Source: Candidatus Aminicenantota bacterium | GTDB taxonomy: Bacteria; Acidobacteriota; Aminicenantia; Aminicenantales; Aminicenantaceae | Assembly (NCBI GenBank): GCA_030607635.1 | Contig: JAUWJP010000008.1 | Coordinates: forward strand, 1-19,360 | Length of the DNA: 19,360 bases | Direction: 5' to 3' | Part shown: piece after piece, positions 1 through 7,713 of the stretch | Position numbering within the stretch: the stretch's first letter is position 1 | How the letters are laid out: the number at the start of each line of letters is the position of its first letter | Translations under genes and position numbers: made by a program | The notes under the pieces: model-generated | Seen by the model: the letters and a program-made list of their open reading frames with translations, nothing else | Told to the model about the DNA's origin: nothing | Databases searched by the model: none

Positions 1-1248
1 AGCAAGATGCCTTCGCACCATGTCCAGGGCTTTTTGACTGGACTGATATTTTATTTTATCCATATTTCCCAGAAAGAGATTCTTTTTCAATTTTGATCCT
101 TTATCCCAGGCCAGGGCGATATAGACAAGGCCTACTGGTTTCTCAGGAGTTCCGCGCGTGGGGCCTGCTATTCCGGTTACAGCAAGGCCGAGATTTGACA
201 GTGCTTTTTCCCTTATTCCTTGGGCCATAGCTTCAGCAACTTGAGAGCTGACTGCTCCATATTTTTCTATCAAAGACGGGGAAACACCTAAGGCGTTGAT
301 TTTTGCTTTATTGCTGTAGGCAACTACTCCTAGTAAAAAATAATCCGAACTTCCGGGGACATCTGTCAAACGATGACCAAGAAGGCCTCCGGTACAGGAT
401 TCGGCCACAGCTAGAGTTCTTTTATTGAGTCGCAAAAGATTTCCAACAACTTCCTCGAGTTCTTCACCGGAAACCGAGAAGACATTCTCTTTGAGCCTTT
501 CCAGCATATTTATTTCCAATTTTCGTGCTTTTTGGTCTGCCTGTTCCTGACTTTTTTTAGAATGACTGCTAAGATGGATTTCAATTTGGCCTGGATGGGA
601 GAGAATAGTCAGTTTGAGATAAGGGTCATCAGGATAGAGATCCAGGATGAGGGTTTCTACCTTGGATTCAGTCAATCCTGTGATTTTTAAGACCTTGCGA
701 GCCGTGTAATCTGTCTTGAATTCTTGAAGATGCGGACATGCTGACTCATCGAACATTGGTTTGAGTTCATGGGGAGGTCCGGGGAGAAGTATTATTTTAT
801 TCGATCCTGTATCGAGCCAAAGGCCTGGGGCTGTGCCGCTTCTGTTTTCAAGAATTTCTGCTCCGTCGATGACATAAGATTGTTTTTTGTTTACTGCGGG
901 CATAGAGAGTCCGCGGTGTTTAAACCTTTCCTCTATTTTTTGGAAAAGTTCTTTGTTAAAAATAAGTTTTCGCTCGAGGGCTGTGGCGAAAGCCTCTCGA
1001 GTTCTATCATCTTGGGTCGGACCAAGGCCACCCATGGCTATAATGATATCCGTACGGGAAAAGGCCTGTTTGATAGAGAGGACAAGATCATCCCAGTCAT
1101 CTCCAACTATTGTTTTATAAGAAACTTCCATTCCAAGGTCGTTTAGACGCTCTGTAAGGAAGAGGGAATTGGTGTCCTGGAAGTATGGGGTGAGAAGTTC
1201 TGATCCTACGGCCATTATCTCGATTTTAAGATCCTTCTTAGGTTTCAT
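1..1248 (-). CDS. cinA: CinA family protein (competence/damage-inducible protein A; NMN amidohydrolase domain), 3' end cut by the window edge
   Basis: The reading frame is open from an ATG at 1246-1248 to the left edge, giving 416 visible residues. CinA proteins are usually about 410-430 aa, so only a few residues are probably missing. The N-terminal MoaB/Mog-like domain begins with IMAVGSELL (residues 12-20) followed by DTNSLFLTERLN. The C-terminal PncC-like domain carries AESCTGG (282-288) and VTGIAGP..GTPEKPVG (357-373), the hallmark of the nicotinamide mononucleotide deamidase domain. In this family that domain hydrolyses NMN to nicotinate mononucleotide, recycling pyridine nucleotide in the cytoplasm; the role of the N-terminal half varies (ADP-ribose pyrophosphatase in some members). 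The ATG lies 2 nt after the pgpA stop with no clear Shine-Dalgarno, which suggests translational coupling. The family assignment is firm; the in vivo role is inferred. Confidence 0.95.
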   Translation of the reverse strand, partial: MKPKKDLKIEIMAVGSELLTPYFQDTNSLFLTERLNDLGMEVSYKTIVGDDWDDLVLSIKQAFSRTDIIIAMGGLGPTQDDRTREAFATALERKLIFNKELFQKIEERFKHRGLSMPAVNKKQSYVIDGAEILENRSGTAPGLWLDTGSNKIILLPGPPHELKPMFDESACPHLQEFKTDYTARKVLKITGLTESKVETLILDLYPDDPYLKLTILSHPGQIEIHLSSHSKKSQEQADQKARKLEINMLERLKENVFSVSGEELEEVVGNLLRLNKRTLAVAESCTGGLLGHRLTDVPGSSDYFLLGVVAYSNKAKINALGVSPSLIEKYGAVSSQVAEAMAQGIREKALSNLGLAVTGIAGPTRGTPEKPVGLVYIALAWDKGSKLKKNLFLGNMDKIKYQSSQKALDMVRRHLA

Positions 1249-1250
1249 AT

Positions 1251-1724
1251 TTAAAGAAAGTAAAATTTTAAAAGCAAGTAGAGATTAATGATCACTCCTG
1301 CATAAACCGCGGCCACAAGGTCATCCATAACGATTCCCCATCCTTCTGGGAGCGTCTCAACTTTTTTTATGGGATAAGGTTTAATAATATCAAAAATGCG
1401 GAAAAGGAGGAAGCAGGATAGAAGCGGAAGCCAGCCTGTGCCCCAGGATTCTCCTATCCGGAAGAGAACGAGAAGCTGGCCGAATGCTTCATCAATCACT
1501 ATCCTTCGAGGATCATGCTTTTTTATCTCTAATGAATATTTTGTAGAGGTAAAGATTCCTACTAAAAACAGAAGGAAGAGCAGCAGAAGGTAAAAGGGCC
1601 AGCTTAGACTATGAAGATAGAATTTATAAAGCAGAACTACAATCAGGCTTGTTAAAGTTCCCGGAGCAACCGGAAAATATCCGACTCCGAAAAATGTCGC
1701 AATGATTTTTGATAAAGATTTCAT
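1251..1724 (-). CDS. pgpA: Phosphatidylglycerophosphatase A
   Basis: This 157-aa membrane protein removes the phosphate from phosphatidylglycerol-phosphate to make phosphatidylglycerol at the inner membrane. The family signature is clear: GVGYFPVAPGT near the N-terminus (13-23), DPRRIVIDE (71-79), FRIFDIIKP (108-116) and PEGWGIVMDD (126-135), with hydrophobic segments at about 24-40, 43-60, 97-111 and 137-156. The conserved acidic residues D71, D78, E79, D112, D134 and D135 are all present. Its ATG overlaps the rimO stop in an ATGA arrangement, so translation is probably coupled. The cinA ATG follows 2 nt after its stop. Length is typical of the family and nothing essential is missing. Confidence 0.95.
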   Translation of the reverse strand: MKSLSKIIATFFGVGYFPVAPGTLTSLIVVLLYKFYLHSLSWPFYLLLLFLLFLVGIFTSTKYSLEIKKHDPRRIVIDEAFGQLLVLFRIGESWGTGWLPLLSCFLLFRIFDIIKPYPIKKVETLPEGWGIVMDDLVAAVYAGVIINLYLLLKFYFL

Positions 1725-3034
1725 TTAGCAAGTTTTCCGTATAAATCATATACATCCCCACCTGTGATTTCAACCTTTTGAATCGTGTTAACCACTTTTT
1801 CCCATTTTCCGGGGGCGTCGATAAGAATCATGCCGTCGACTTCAGGAGCCTGGAATCTCCCCCGGCCGATCAATATGTCGGGATTTTCTTTAGGGATTCC
1901 TTCAATCAAGATGTCAAGGCTCTGGTTCAAGTATTTTTTGTTGTTCTCGAAAGATATCTCTGACTGAATTGCCATGATTTTATCTCTTCTTTTCTTCTTC
2001 ATGCTTTCTTTAACAGGATCTCCGAAGTCGAAACAATCAGTTCCCTCTTCTTTTGAATAAGTAAAGACTCCTAAATGATCAAATCTGGCTTCTTGAACAA
2101 ATTTTTCCAGATCCTCGAATTCTCTCTTGTCTTCACCTGGGAATCCGACCACAAGAGATGTCCGAAGAGCAATACCAGGAAGTTTTTCCCTTAATTTTTG
2201 GATGAGTTTGAGCGCCCTCCTCCCGTCCATCCCTCTTTTCATTTTTTTTATAATCCTTGAGTTAGAATGCTGAAAGGGAATATCAAGATAAGAGCAGATT
2301 CTCTCCTCCTGCATTACTCCTAAAAGGGAGTCGCTTATTTCTTCGGGATAGCCATAAAGGATGCGAATCCACTCGATTTCTTGAATCTTCAGAAGCTCTT
2401 TGAGGAGGAAGGATAAGCCGTCTTCAAGGCCCTGATCACGACCAAAGTAAGTCGTGTCCTGGGAGATTAGGTTTATTTCCTTCACTCCCCGGGAAGAAAG
2501 TTTTTCGACTTCCTTGAGAATAGACGAAACCGAGCGAGATCGGTAAGGGCCCTTTATCAAAGGGATAGCGCAAAAAGAGCACTCGTGCGAACATCCTTCG
2601 GATATTTTGACATAAGTCCAAGATGGAGGAGTTTGGATATAACGGGGGGAGGCATGATCGTACAGAAAGCAATGCTGAGATTTTTTAAATGGTTTTCCTT
2701 CGATCGCCTGGACTATTTTATCGAAGTCATTAACTCCCAACCAGACATCGATTTCAGCGTATTTTTTCATCAAGCGTTCTTTGTATCTTTCGACATAACA
2801 CCCCACAGCAACGGTTTTCTTTCCTTTTTTTTTAAAAGCGACAGCTTCTTTAAGGGCATTGCGTGCTTCTTGTTTTGCTGGTTCAATGAATCCGCAAGTG
2901 TTTAAAATTACGATATCGGCCTCTCCTGGGTTAGTGACAAATGTATACCCTGCTTTTTCCAGATACCCCAGCATCACTTCGCTATCAACAAGGTTTTTCG
3001 CACATCCAAAACTTATAAGAGCTACTTTTTCCAT
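1721..3034 (-). CDS. rimO: Ribosomal protein S12 methylthiotransferase RimO
   Basis: RimO is a radical-SAM enzyme that methylthiolates a conserved aspartate of ribosomal protein S12. The 437-aa length is typical. The N-terminal MTTase domain has three cluster-binding cysteines: C11 (ISFGCAKNLVDSE), C47 (NTCGFI) and C79 (VGCY). The radical-SAM CxxxCxxC is C148/C152/C155 in EGCSHECSFCAIP. A TRAM-like domain covers roughly the last 70 residues. The SFGCAKNLVDSE and CAIPLIKGPYRSR signatures favour RimO over the tRNA enzymes MiaB and MtaB. It is the first gene of the rimO-pgpA-cinA run and its TGA overlaps the pgpA ATG. No strong Shine-Dalgarno precedes the ATG. Confidence 0.96.
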   Translation of the reverse strand: MEKVALISFGCAKNLVDSEVMLGYLEKAGYTFVTNPGEADIVILNTCGFIEPAKQEARNALKEAVAFKKKGKKTVAVGCYVERYKERLMKKYAEIDVWLGVNDFDKIVQAIEGKPFKKSQHCFLYDHASPRYIQTPPSWTYVKISEGCSHECSFCAIPLIKGPYRSRSVSSILKEVEKLSSRGVKEINLISQDTTYFGRDQGLEDGLSFLLKELLKIQEIEWIRILYGYPEEISDSLLGVMQEERICSYLDIPFQHSNSRIIKKMKRGMDGRRALKLIQKLREKLPGIALRTSLVVGFPGEDKREFEDLEKFVQEARFDHLGVFTYSKEEGTDCFDFGDPVKESMKKKRRDKIMAIQSEISFENNKKYLNQSLDILIEGIPKENPDILIGRGRFQAPEVDGMILIDAPGKWEKVVNTIQKVEITGGDVYDLYGKLAK

Positions 3035-3076
3035 TAGGCATAAATTGTAATCCGTAAACCGCGAATAGTAAACAGC

Positions 3077-3082
3077 ATTATA
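3077..3082 (-). promoter_or_regulatory. Candidate -10 element for the rimO-pgpA-cinA operon
   Basis: On the minus strand a perfect TATAAT lies about 43 nt upstream of the rimO ATG, implying a leader of about 35 nt. The -35 region at 17-18 nt spacing is poor (TCGAGT or TTCGAG), so this call rests on the -10 hexamer and its position. Confidence 0.4.
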
Positions 3083-3150
3083 CTACTCCAGCTCGCTAGA
3101 CTCGAAATACTAGATAAGGAGCAAAAATTCCTGAGTCCCAGATAAACGGT

Positions 3151-4443
3151 TCAAGGATAGATTTTGTTGAGAAGGCGGGGAAAAGGGATGGTTTCTCTTA
3201 TATGCTTTATTTTGCAGATCCAGGCGAGCATTCTTTCTATGCCCAAACCGAATCCAGAGTGGGGGACAGACCCGTATTTTCTTAAATCCAGGTACCACTC
3301 GTAATCTTCACGAGGCAGCTTGAATTCTTTTATTTTCTTCTCAAGAAGATCAAGGTCATGAATGCGCTGTCCTCCTCCGATTATCTCTCCGTATCCTTCT
3401 GAGGCGAGCACATCCACTCCCAGCGCTAATTCAGGCCGCTTTTCGTCAGGCTGCATGTAAAAAGCTTTTATTTTAGCGGGAAAGTGGGTGATACTTACAG
3501 GCAGGTCAAAGATCTCAGATATGAGAGCCTCCTCCGGCGCACCAAAATCATCACCCCACTCCATTTTTGAGCCTTTTTTCTTGAGCATCTTTTGAGCTTC
3601 ATCATAGGTTAAACGAGGGAATGGTTTTTTTATCCGTTCAAGGGGTTTTGTATCCCTTTCCAGAACTTCAAGCTCTTTCTTATTTTGTTCCAAAATGCGT
3701 TCCATTATGTAAACAACAAGATCTTCCCCCAATTCAGTTATATCCTCCAACGTGGCAAAAGCCACTTCAGGCTCGACCATCCAGAATTCAATCAAATGTT
3801 TTCTTGTTTTTGACTTTTCTGCCCTGAAAGTTGGACCAAAACAATAGACCTTGCCAAAAGCCATGGCCGTGGCTTCGTTATAAAGCTGGCCGCTCTGACT
3901 AAGGAAAGCTTTCTGGTCAAAATAATCCGTTTCAAAAAGAGTGGTGGTACCCTCGCAAGCGCTGGGAGTCAAAATCGGTGTGTCCATGAGGCGGAAGCCC
4001 CTGTCGTCAAAAAAATCGCGTATGGCTTTTATGAGTTCTGTTCTTATTTGAAGAATAGCATGCTGTTTTTGTGAGCGGAGCCAGAGGTGGCGATGTTCCA
4101 TAAGGAAAGGAGTACTGTGAGCCTTGGGAGTTATAGGATACTCATCAGCGACCTGGAGAATTTCTACGTCCTTGATGGTTAGTTCGAAACCGCCAGGAGC
4201 TCTTTTTTCCTCTTTAACCCGGCCCCTCACAATGAGAGATGATTCTTGAGTGCGGGTGTCGAACTTTTTAAAGAGGGGGTCGTCCGTTTTAGAGCTAAAG
4301 CTCGTTCCCTGGATTAGTCCTGTGCCGTCTCTTATGAGCAGGAATCGGACCTTTCCGCTTGAACGCTTATTAAAAACCCAACCTCTGATTTCAACTTCCT
4401 TATCTTTGAAGTTTGAAATATCTTCTATATAAGTCCACTTCAT
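3151..4443 (-). CDS. asnS: Asparaginyl-tRNA synthetase
   Basis: This class IIb synthetase joins asparagine to tRNA-Asn using ATP. At 430 aa it has the usual bacterial length. The N-terminal OB-fold anticodon-binding domain spans about residues 15-100 (EIRGWVFNKRSSGKVRFL). The catalytic core has EHRHLWLRS (116-124), motif 2 FRAEKSKTRKHLIEFW (207-222) and motif 3 GFGLGIERML (397-406), ending in IRETIPFPR. The HLWLRS and PHSGFGLGIERM forms and the overall layout favour AsnRS over the archaeal-type AspRS. A strong promoter sits directly against the start codon, so the mRNA is probably leaderless or nearly so; no Shine-Dalgarno is visible. Confidence 0.95.
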   Translation of the reverse strand: MKWTYIEDISNFKDKEVEIRGWVFNKRSSGKVRFLLIRDGTGLIQGTSFSSKTDDPLFKKFDTRTQESSLIVRGRVKEEKRAPGGFELTIKDVEILQVADEYPITPKAHSTPFLMEHRHLWLRSQKQHAILQIRTELIKAIRDFFDDRGFRLMDTPILTPSACEGTTTLFETDYFDQKAFLSQSGQLYNEATAMAFGKVYCFGPTFRAEKSKTRKHLIEFWMVEPEVAFATLEDITELGEDLVVYIMERILEQNKKELEVLERDTKPLERIKKPFPRLTYDEAQKMLKKKGSKMEWGDDFGAPEEALISEIFDLPVSITHFPAKIKAFYMQPDEKRPELALGVDVLASEGYGEIIGGGQRIHDLDLLEKKIKEFKLPREDYEWYLDLRKYGSVPHSGFGLGIERMLAWICKIKHIRETIPFPRLLNKIYP

Positions 4444-4452
4444 GTCTAAAGA

Positions 4453-4481
4453 ATTATAAAAAATAGAAAAGTTAAGGTCAA
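4453..4481 (-). promoter_or_regulatory. Strong sigma70-type promoter of asnS, abutting the start codon
   Basis: On the minus strand TTGACC (4476-4481) and TATAAT (4453-4458) are separated by exactly 17 nt. Transcription should start near 4446, only about 3 nt before the asnS ATG at 4441-4443. No other convincing promoter is seen closer to 4500 on this strand. Confidence 0.75.
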
Positions 4482-4494
4482 TTTATATTATTCA

Positions 4495-4572
4495 TTGACA
4501 GGATGCGAACTGTATGGTAATTGCAAATTATTTGATGATTTGAAGAGAAGAAATTTTATCAAGGGCTATAAT
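4495..4572 (+). promoter_or_regulatory. Candidate promoter(s) of the RhaD-like aldolase gene
   Basis: Two options are visible on the plus strand. The first is a consensus TTGACA (4495-4500) followed after 17 nt by a weak TAATTG (4518-4523). The second is a perfect TATAAT (4567-4572) with no good -35 at the right spacing. They would give leaders of about 125 or 75 nt. The asnS promoter lies back to back on the other strand. Confidence 0.4.
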
Positions 4573-4653
4573 TGCTTATGCTAAAGAACTGCATAGTCAA
4601 TCAAGTAAGATTACCTTTAAAATCAAATTGTGCCTTTAAACTGAGGAAGTGAA

Positions 4654-5472
4654 ATGGACATGTCGATTACCGTAAGTGAAGATTTAGAAAACATCATAAC
4701 AAACATAGCAGAAGTCGCCGGAATTCTATGGAAGCTGGGATGGGCGGAGAGTAACGCTGGCAACATTTCTGTCAATGTTACTGAACACATTCCCGAAGAT
4801 ATTAGAGAATTGAATAAATTTCCTTCCAAAGAAATCGATAAAAGCTATCCCGAGCTATCCGGATTTTCCTTTTTTATTACTGGCGCTGGCGCGAGGATGC
4901 GCGACTTGGCAAAGGAGCCTTCTGGAAATGCGTGTATACTGCGCATAGCGGAGAAATCAAACAGATATCATATTCTATGGGGGAAGAAGGCTGGCTTAGA
5001 CTTTGAACCCACCTCAGAAATTCATTCCCATTTGAGCATCCACCGCTTTCTGCTCGGAAAAAAAGCTCCACAAAAGGTCATTATCCATGCTCATCCGGAA
5101 GAACTTATTGCTTTGACGCATGTCAATGAATATAAACAAGAGAGCAAATTAAACCGCCTGCTCTGGTCGATGAATCCAGCGGCAAAAATTATCATTCAAA
5201 AAGGTGTTGGCCTTGTTCCATACCGCGTTCCGGGCTCTGATGAGCTTGCTAAAGCCACAATAAAAGCTATCGAGACACATGATGTCGTTCTATGGGAGAA
5301 GCATGGATGCTTAGCCATCGGTGCGGATGTGCTTGAAACTTTTGATCGAGTTGAGATCCTAAACAAGGCAGCTCGAATATTTCTGACATGTAAGAGCTCT
5401 GGTCTTGCTCCAGAGGGATTATCCGATGCTCAGTTAGATGAGCTCGAGCGTTTATTTTGGTCTAAGAAGTAA
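4654..5472 (+). CDS. Class II aldolase, rhamnulose-1-phosphate aldolase (RhaD)-like
   Basis: RhaD enzymes are zinc-dependent class II aldolases that cleave L-rhamnulose 1-phosphate into dihydroxyacetone phosphate and L-lactaldehyde. The 272-aa length nearly equals that of E. coli RhaD (274 aa), and the pattern aligns along its length: GWAESNAGNIS (29-39), FFITGAG (73-79), YHILWG (105-110), PTSEIHSH (119-126), IHAHPEELIALTHV (144-157) and VPGSDELAKAT (192-202). The expected acid E122 and zinc ligands H145, H147 and H217 are present. GAGGA (4643-4647) supplies a Shine-Dalgarno 6 nt before the ATG. No rhamnose isomerase, kinase or transporter is nearby, so the substrate could be another sugar phosphate such as L-fuculose 1-phosphate or a methylthioribulose-type compound. 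Family confidence is high; substrate confidence is moderate. Confidence 0.87.
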   Translation: MDMSITVSEDLENIITNIAEVAGILWKLGWAESNAGNISVNVTEHIPEDIRELNKFPSKEIDKSYPELSGFSFFITGAGARMRDLAKEPSGNACILRIAEKSNRYHILWGKKAGLDFEPTSEIHSHLSIHRFLLGKKAPQKVIIHAHPEELIALTHVNEYKQESKLNRLLWSMNPAAKIIIQKGVGLVPYRVPGSDELAKATIKAIETHDVVLWEKHGCLAIGADVLETFDRVEILNKAARIFLTCKSSGLAPEGLSDAQLDELERLFWSKK

Positions 5473-5544
5473 AGGAATGAACGCTCATTAATCATAGGAT
5501 AGTTGAAGGAAAACCCGTGGAAGGAGAAGTAGCTAAGAGGCATC

Positions 5545-5573
5545 TGGAATAGTTTATACCTTTAGGTTATAAT
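5545..5573 (+). promoter_or_regulatory. Candidate promoter of the beta-propeller gene
   Basis: A perfect TATAAT (5568-5573) has TGGAAT (5545-5550) 17 nt upstream. The -35 is only a half match. The predicted start near 5580 gives a short leader that contains the AAAGGAG ribosome-binding site. Confidence 0.45.
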
Positions 5574-5600
5574 ACGTTTTTCTTGGGAAAAGGAGTGGAT

Positions 5601-6635
5601 ATGAAATCCATAAAATTTATTTTGATCGCGACCGTAGTTTTCTCAATTTTTGCTATTTTGATAGCTCAAAACCAAATAATAGGCATTGATATAGAAGAAG
5701 TGCTTATCATAGAAGGTTTAGGCGAAAGTTTGATCTATCAACGGGGTAGCGTGACAACCGATTATGAAGGGAATGTCTATATAACCGATTTAGAGGATTA
5801 CTCAATAAAAAAATTCAATAATATCGGAGAATTAATCGCAGTAACAGGAAAAAGAGGGGACGAGCCGGGAGAGTTCCAGGGTCCGAATATAATAAGATAT
5901 TATAGGGGCAAGATATATGTATCTGAGGTTTACAGTCCTGGAATTCAGGTGTTCGACGATGATCTGAACTTCAAATTTAAAATCCCAATTCCGTTTACCA
6001 TGATTGATTTTAATGTTCTATATGAAGATCGCATTGCAATTTCAACTTTAATAAAAGATAGATCAGAGACAGGTTTTATTTTTTGTATATATTTCTATGA
6101 TTCCAAGGGAAACAGGAAAAAAAAAGAAGAAAAAGGTGAAGAAGGAGAAGAAAAAAAAGAAGAAGACGACAAAATCATATATTCCACTGATAAAGATTTT
6201 ACGATGATGAATACGGTTAGTTTTCAAGATTATAGAAAGAATTATTTTATGATAGCTTATGATTGGAAAGATAAGATTGATAGGTACTATAAAAGTGGAA
6301 GATTGGTATGGACAAGAAGTCTACTGGACAAAAAAGACGCCCAAACAAGAAAAGAAGGATACTCAAAGCGCTCTTTTGGTGTGTATCCAGTAGAGGCAGT
6401 TTATAAAGCAATTGCTTTGGACAAACAGGGGAATCTATTCATTTTAGGCGGTGATTTGTCAGAAAACATCAACCGGGATGTATATGTGTTGAGTAAAGAT
6501 AACGAACTTATTACTACATTTACCTTAGCTGAAGCCTCCAGGACTATACACATAGACAGGAATAATTTTCTCTATTCCAGGTCTGAGGATGGGAAAAAGT
6601 TAACAAAATATGCAATAGAATATATTTATGAATAA
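5601..6635 (+). CDS. Exported 6-bladed beta-propeller (NHL-like) protein
   Basis: This 344-aa protein has an N-terminal hydrophobic segment (residues 5-22) that is a signal peptide or membrane anchor. It is followed by propeller-like repeats: GSVTTDYEGNVYITDLEDYSI (start about 49), IKKFNNIGELIAVTG, GKIYVSEVYSPGIQVFD, AIALDKQGNLFILGG (270-284) and IHIDRNNFLYSRS. This is the 6-bladed propeller type common in Bacteroidota and Acidobacteriota. The ATG at 5601 is chosen because AAAGGAG (5589-5595) lies 5 nt upstream; a TTG at 5583 in frame is less likely. A charged Lys/Glu insert (about 171-191) interrupts a blade and is encoded by A-rich DNA with runs of 9 and 8 A. Molecular function is unknown; a ligand-binding or cell-surface role is inferred from the fold only. 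Confidence 0.8.
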   Translation: MKSIKFILIATVVFSIFAILIAQNQIIGIDIEEVLIIEGLGESLIYQRGSVTTDYEGNVYITDLEDYSIKKFNNIGELIAVTGKRGDEPGEFQGPNIIRYYRGKIYVSEVYSPGIQVFDDDLNFKFKIPIPFTMIDFNVLYEDRIAISTLIKDRSETGFIFCIYFYDSKGNRKKKEEKGEEGEEKKEEDDKIIYSTDKDFTMMNTVSFQDYRKNYFMIAYDWKDKIDRYYKSGRLVWTRSLLDKKDAQTRKEGYSKRSFGVYPVEAVYKAIALDKQGNLFILGGDLSENINRDVYVLSKDNELITTFTLAEASRTIHIDRNNFLYSRSEDGKKLTKYAIEYIYE

Positions 6636-6678
6636 TTAAGCTTTTAAATTAAAACTAATACAAACGAAATTATTCCAG

Positions 6679-6813
6679 TGTCATCGCGAGGAGCGAAGAA
6701 GATTCCTTCGCTTTGCTCGGAACAGGCTGTGCGATTTCGTAATAAAAGGTTGAGATTGCCGCGCTACGCTCGCAACGGTGGATTGCCACGCCCTTTCAGG
6801 ACCCGCAATGACA
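6679..6813. repeat. REP/MITE-like dispersed repeat with TGTCAT.GCG inverted ends
   Basis: A GC-rich 135-bp block sits in AT-rich intergenic DNA. It begins TGTCATCGCGAG and ends with the inverse of TGTCATTGCGGG. Inside it has short arms such as GCGAGGAGCGAAG and GATTGCCGCGCTACGCTCGCAA, which can fold back on each other. This pattern (TGTCATTGCGAG.. with ..CTCGCAATGACA) is one I recognise from dispersed palindromic repeats in many environmental bacterial genomes. It has no convincing coding content. Copy number cannot be judged from one window. Confidence 0.7.
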
Positions 6814-6950
6814 TTGTAAAAATATATATTGCGTTTATATTAGAAAAAGAATCCGTGTTTTTGCTTTTGTTCTAATTTACCCCAGTATATTAACTATAAA
6901 AAGGTCAGTTGATGAAGATTAAAATAGATTGTCGTCCATGAATAAAGAAA
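6814..6950. other. AT-rich intergenic stretch with no gene seen
   Basis: Together with 6636-6678 this flanks the REP-like repeat between the propeller gene and the small minus-strand gene. I see only AT-rich sequence and very short frames. No tRNA, terminator hairpin or convincing promoter is evident. Confidence 0.5.
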
Positions 6951-7142
6951 TCACTGTAAAGTAAACCTTTTCTTCTCTTCTGCAGTTGCCTGAAACATTG
7001 ATCTTGTTTCTTTCACTTTCTTTTCTATTTCACTGAATATCTTTTTCACATCCGTATCTGAATAATCATAATTTCTCCTGTTGGAACAATTTCCAAGGTT
7101 GTCCAGGGCGTCCGTTATTCTTTCCTTGAAGATCAGGATCAA
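6951..7142 (-). CDS. Small hypothetical protein (63 aa)
   Basis: The translation reads ALDNLGNCSNRRNYDYSDTD then VKKIFSEIEKKVKETRSMF. It looks like a compact two-helix protein, with N..NLSN.xNYxYTxxdVxKIFxxiexxvk resembling small uncharacterised proteins I have seen in many bacteria. The best available start is a TTG at 7142 and no Shine-Dalgarno is seen, so the true start is uncertain or the gene may be a remnant. It diverges from the prolyl-tRNA deacylase gene at 7174. It is charged, has no membrane segment or signal peptide, and would be cytoplasmic. Function unknown. Confidence 0.45.
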   Translation of the reverse strand: MILIFKERITDALDNLGNCSNRRNYDYSDTDVKKIFSEIEKKVKETRSMFQATAEEKKRFTLQ

Positions 7143-7173
7143 GTTTGATAAACTCTTAACCGGTAACAGGTCA

Positions 7174-7668
7174 ATGTCTTCAGAAAGCGAAAAGAAAGTA
7201 TACGAAGTTCTGGACAGGCTTGGTATTGCCTATTCCAAGCTGGAACATCCGCCTGTTTTTACAGTCGAACAGGCTGAGAAGCATTGGGGAAGCATAACCG
7301 GTGCCCATTGTAAGAATCTTTTTCTCCGTAACAAGAAGGGTAACCGCCATTACCTGGCCATTCTGGAAAGTTCGAAAAGCGCAGATCTCAAAGCACTGAC
7401 AAGACAATTAGGTGAGGACAGGCTCAGTTTTGCCTCACCAGAGCGGCTAATGCGTTACCTTGGACTGGAACCCGGTGCGGTTTCGCCCTTCGGATTGATT
7501 AATAACAGTCAAAAAGAGGTTCGGGTAGTTGTTGACCAGGATTTAAAAAATGCGGAACGCATAAATTTTCACCCCAACGTCAATACAAGCGCAGGAGGGA
7601 TTGATTTTACGGATTTTGAAAAATTTCTGGCCTGGTGCGCAAACAGTATCCGTTATCTACAGTTCTGA
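7174..7668 (+). CDS. YbaK/EbsC-family prolyl-tRNA editing deacylase (ProXp-ala/PrdX type)
   Basis: This 164-aa protein is a free-standing trans-editing domain related to the INS domain of prolyl-tRNA synthetase. It hydrolyses mischarged tRNA-Pro (commonly Ala-tRNA-Pro) in the cytoplasm. Visible signatures are EHPPVFTVEQAEKHWG (28-43), GAHCKNLFLRNKKGN (47-61) with the family's conserved lysine in KNLFLR, LGLEPGAVSPFGLINN (90-105), VVVDQDL and the C-terminal FHPNVNTSAGGIDFTDFEKFL. The FHPN.NT end is typical of the PrdX/ProX group. The ATG at 7174 is preferred over an upstream TTG (7081) because the family begins here; the ribosome site is weak (CAGG). Confidence 0.9.
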   Translation: MSSESEKKVYEVLDRLGIAYSKLEHPPVFTVEQAEKHWGSITGAHCKNLFLRNKKGNRHYLAILESSKSADLKALTRQLGEDRLSFASPERLMRYLGLEPGAVSPFGLINNSQKEVRVVVDQDLKNAERINFHPNVNTSAGGIDFTDFEKFLAWCANSIRYLQF

Positions 7669-7713
7669 GAGTTTTCTTTCTTCTTTAGTTTTGGACATTA
7701 GCTTTTCGTTTTT

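Noticed and set aside
769..1146. Plus-strand open frame of 125 aa
   Set aside because: It is antisense to the conserved coding frame of cinA and has no recognisable features.
2585..2905. Plus-strand open frame of 106 aa
   Set aside because: It is the antisense shadow of rimO, whose radical-SAM and MTTase motifs are intact on the other strand.
6678..6875. Plus-strand open frame of 65 aa
   Set aside because: It lies almost entirely in the REP-like repeat; its basic, Arg-rich translation reflects the repeat sequence.
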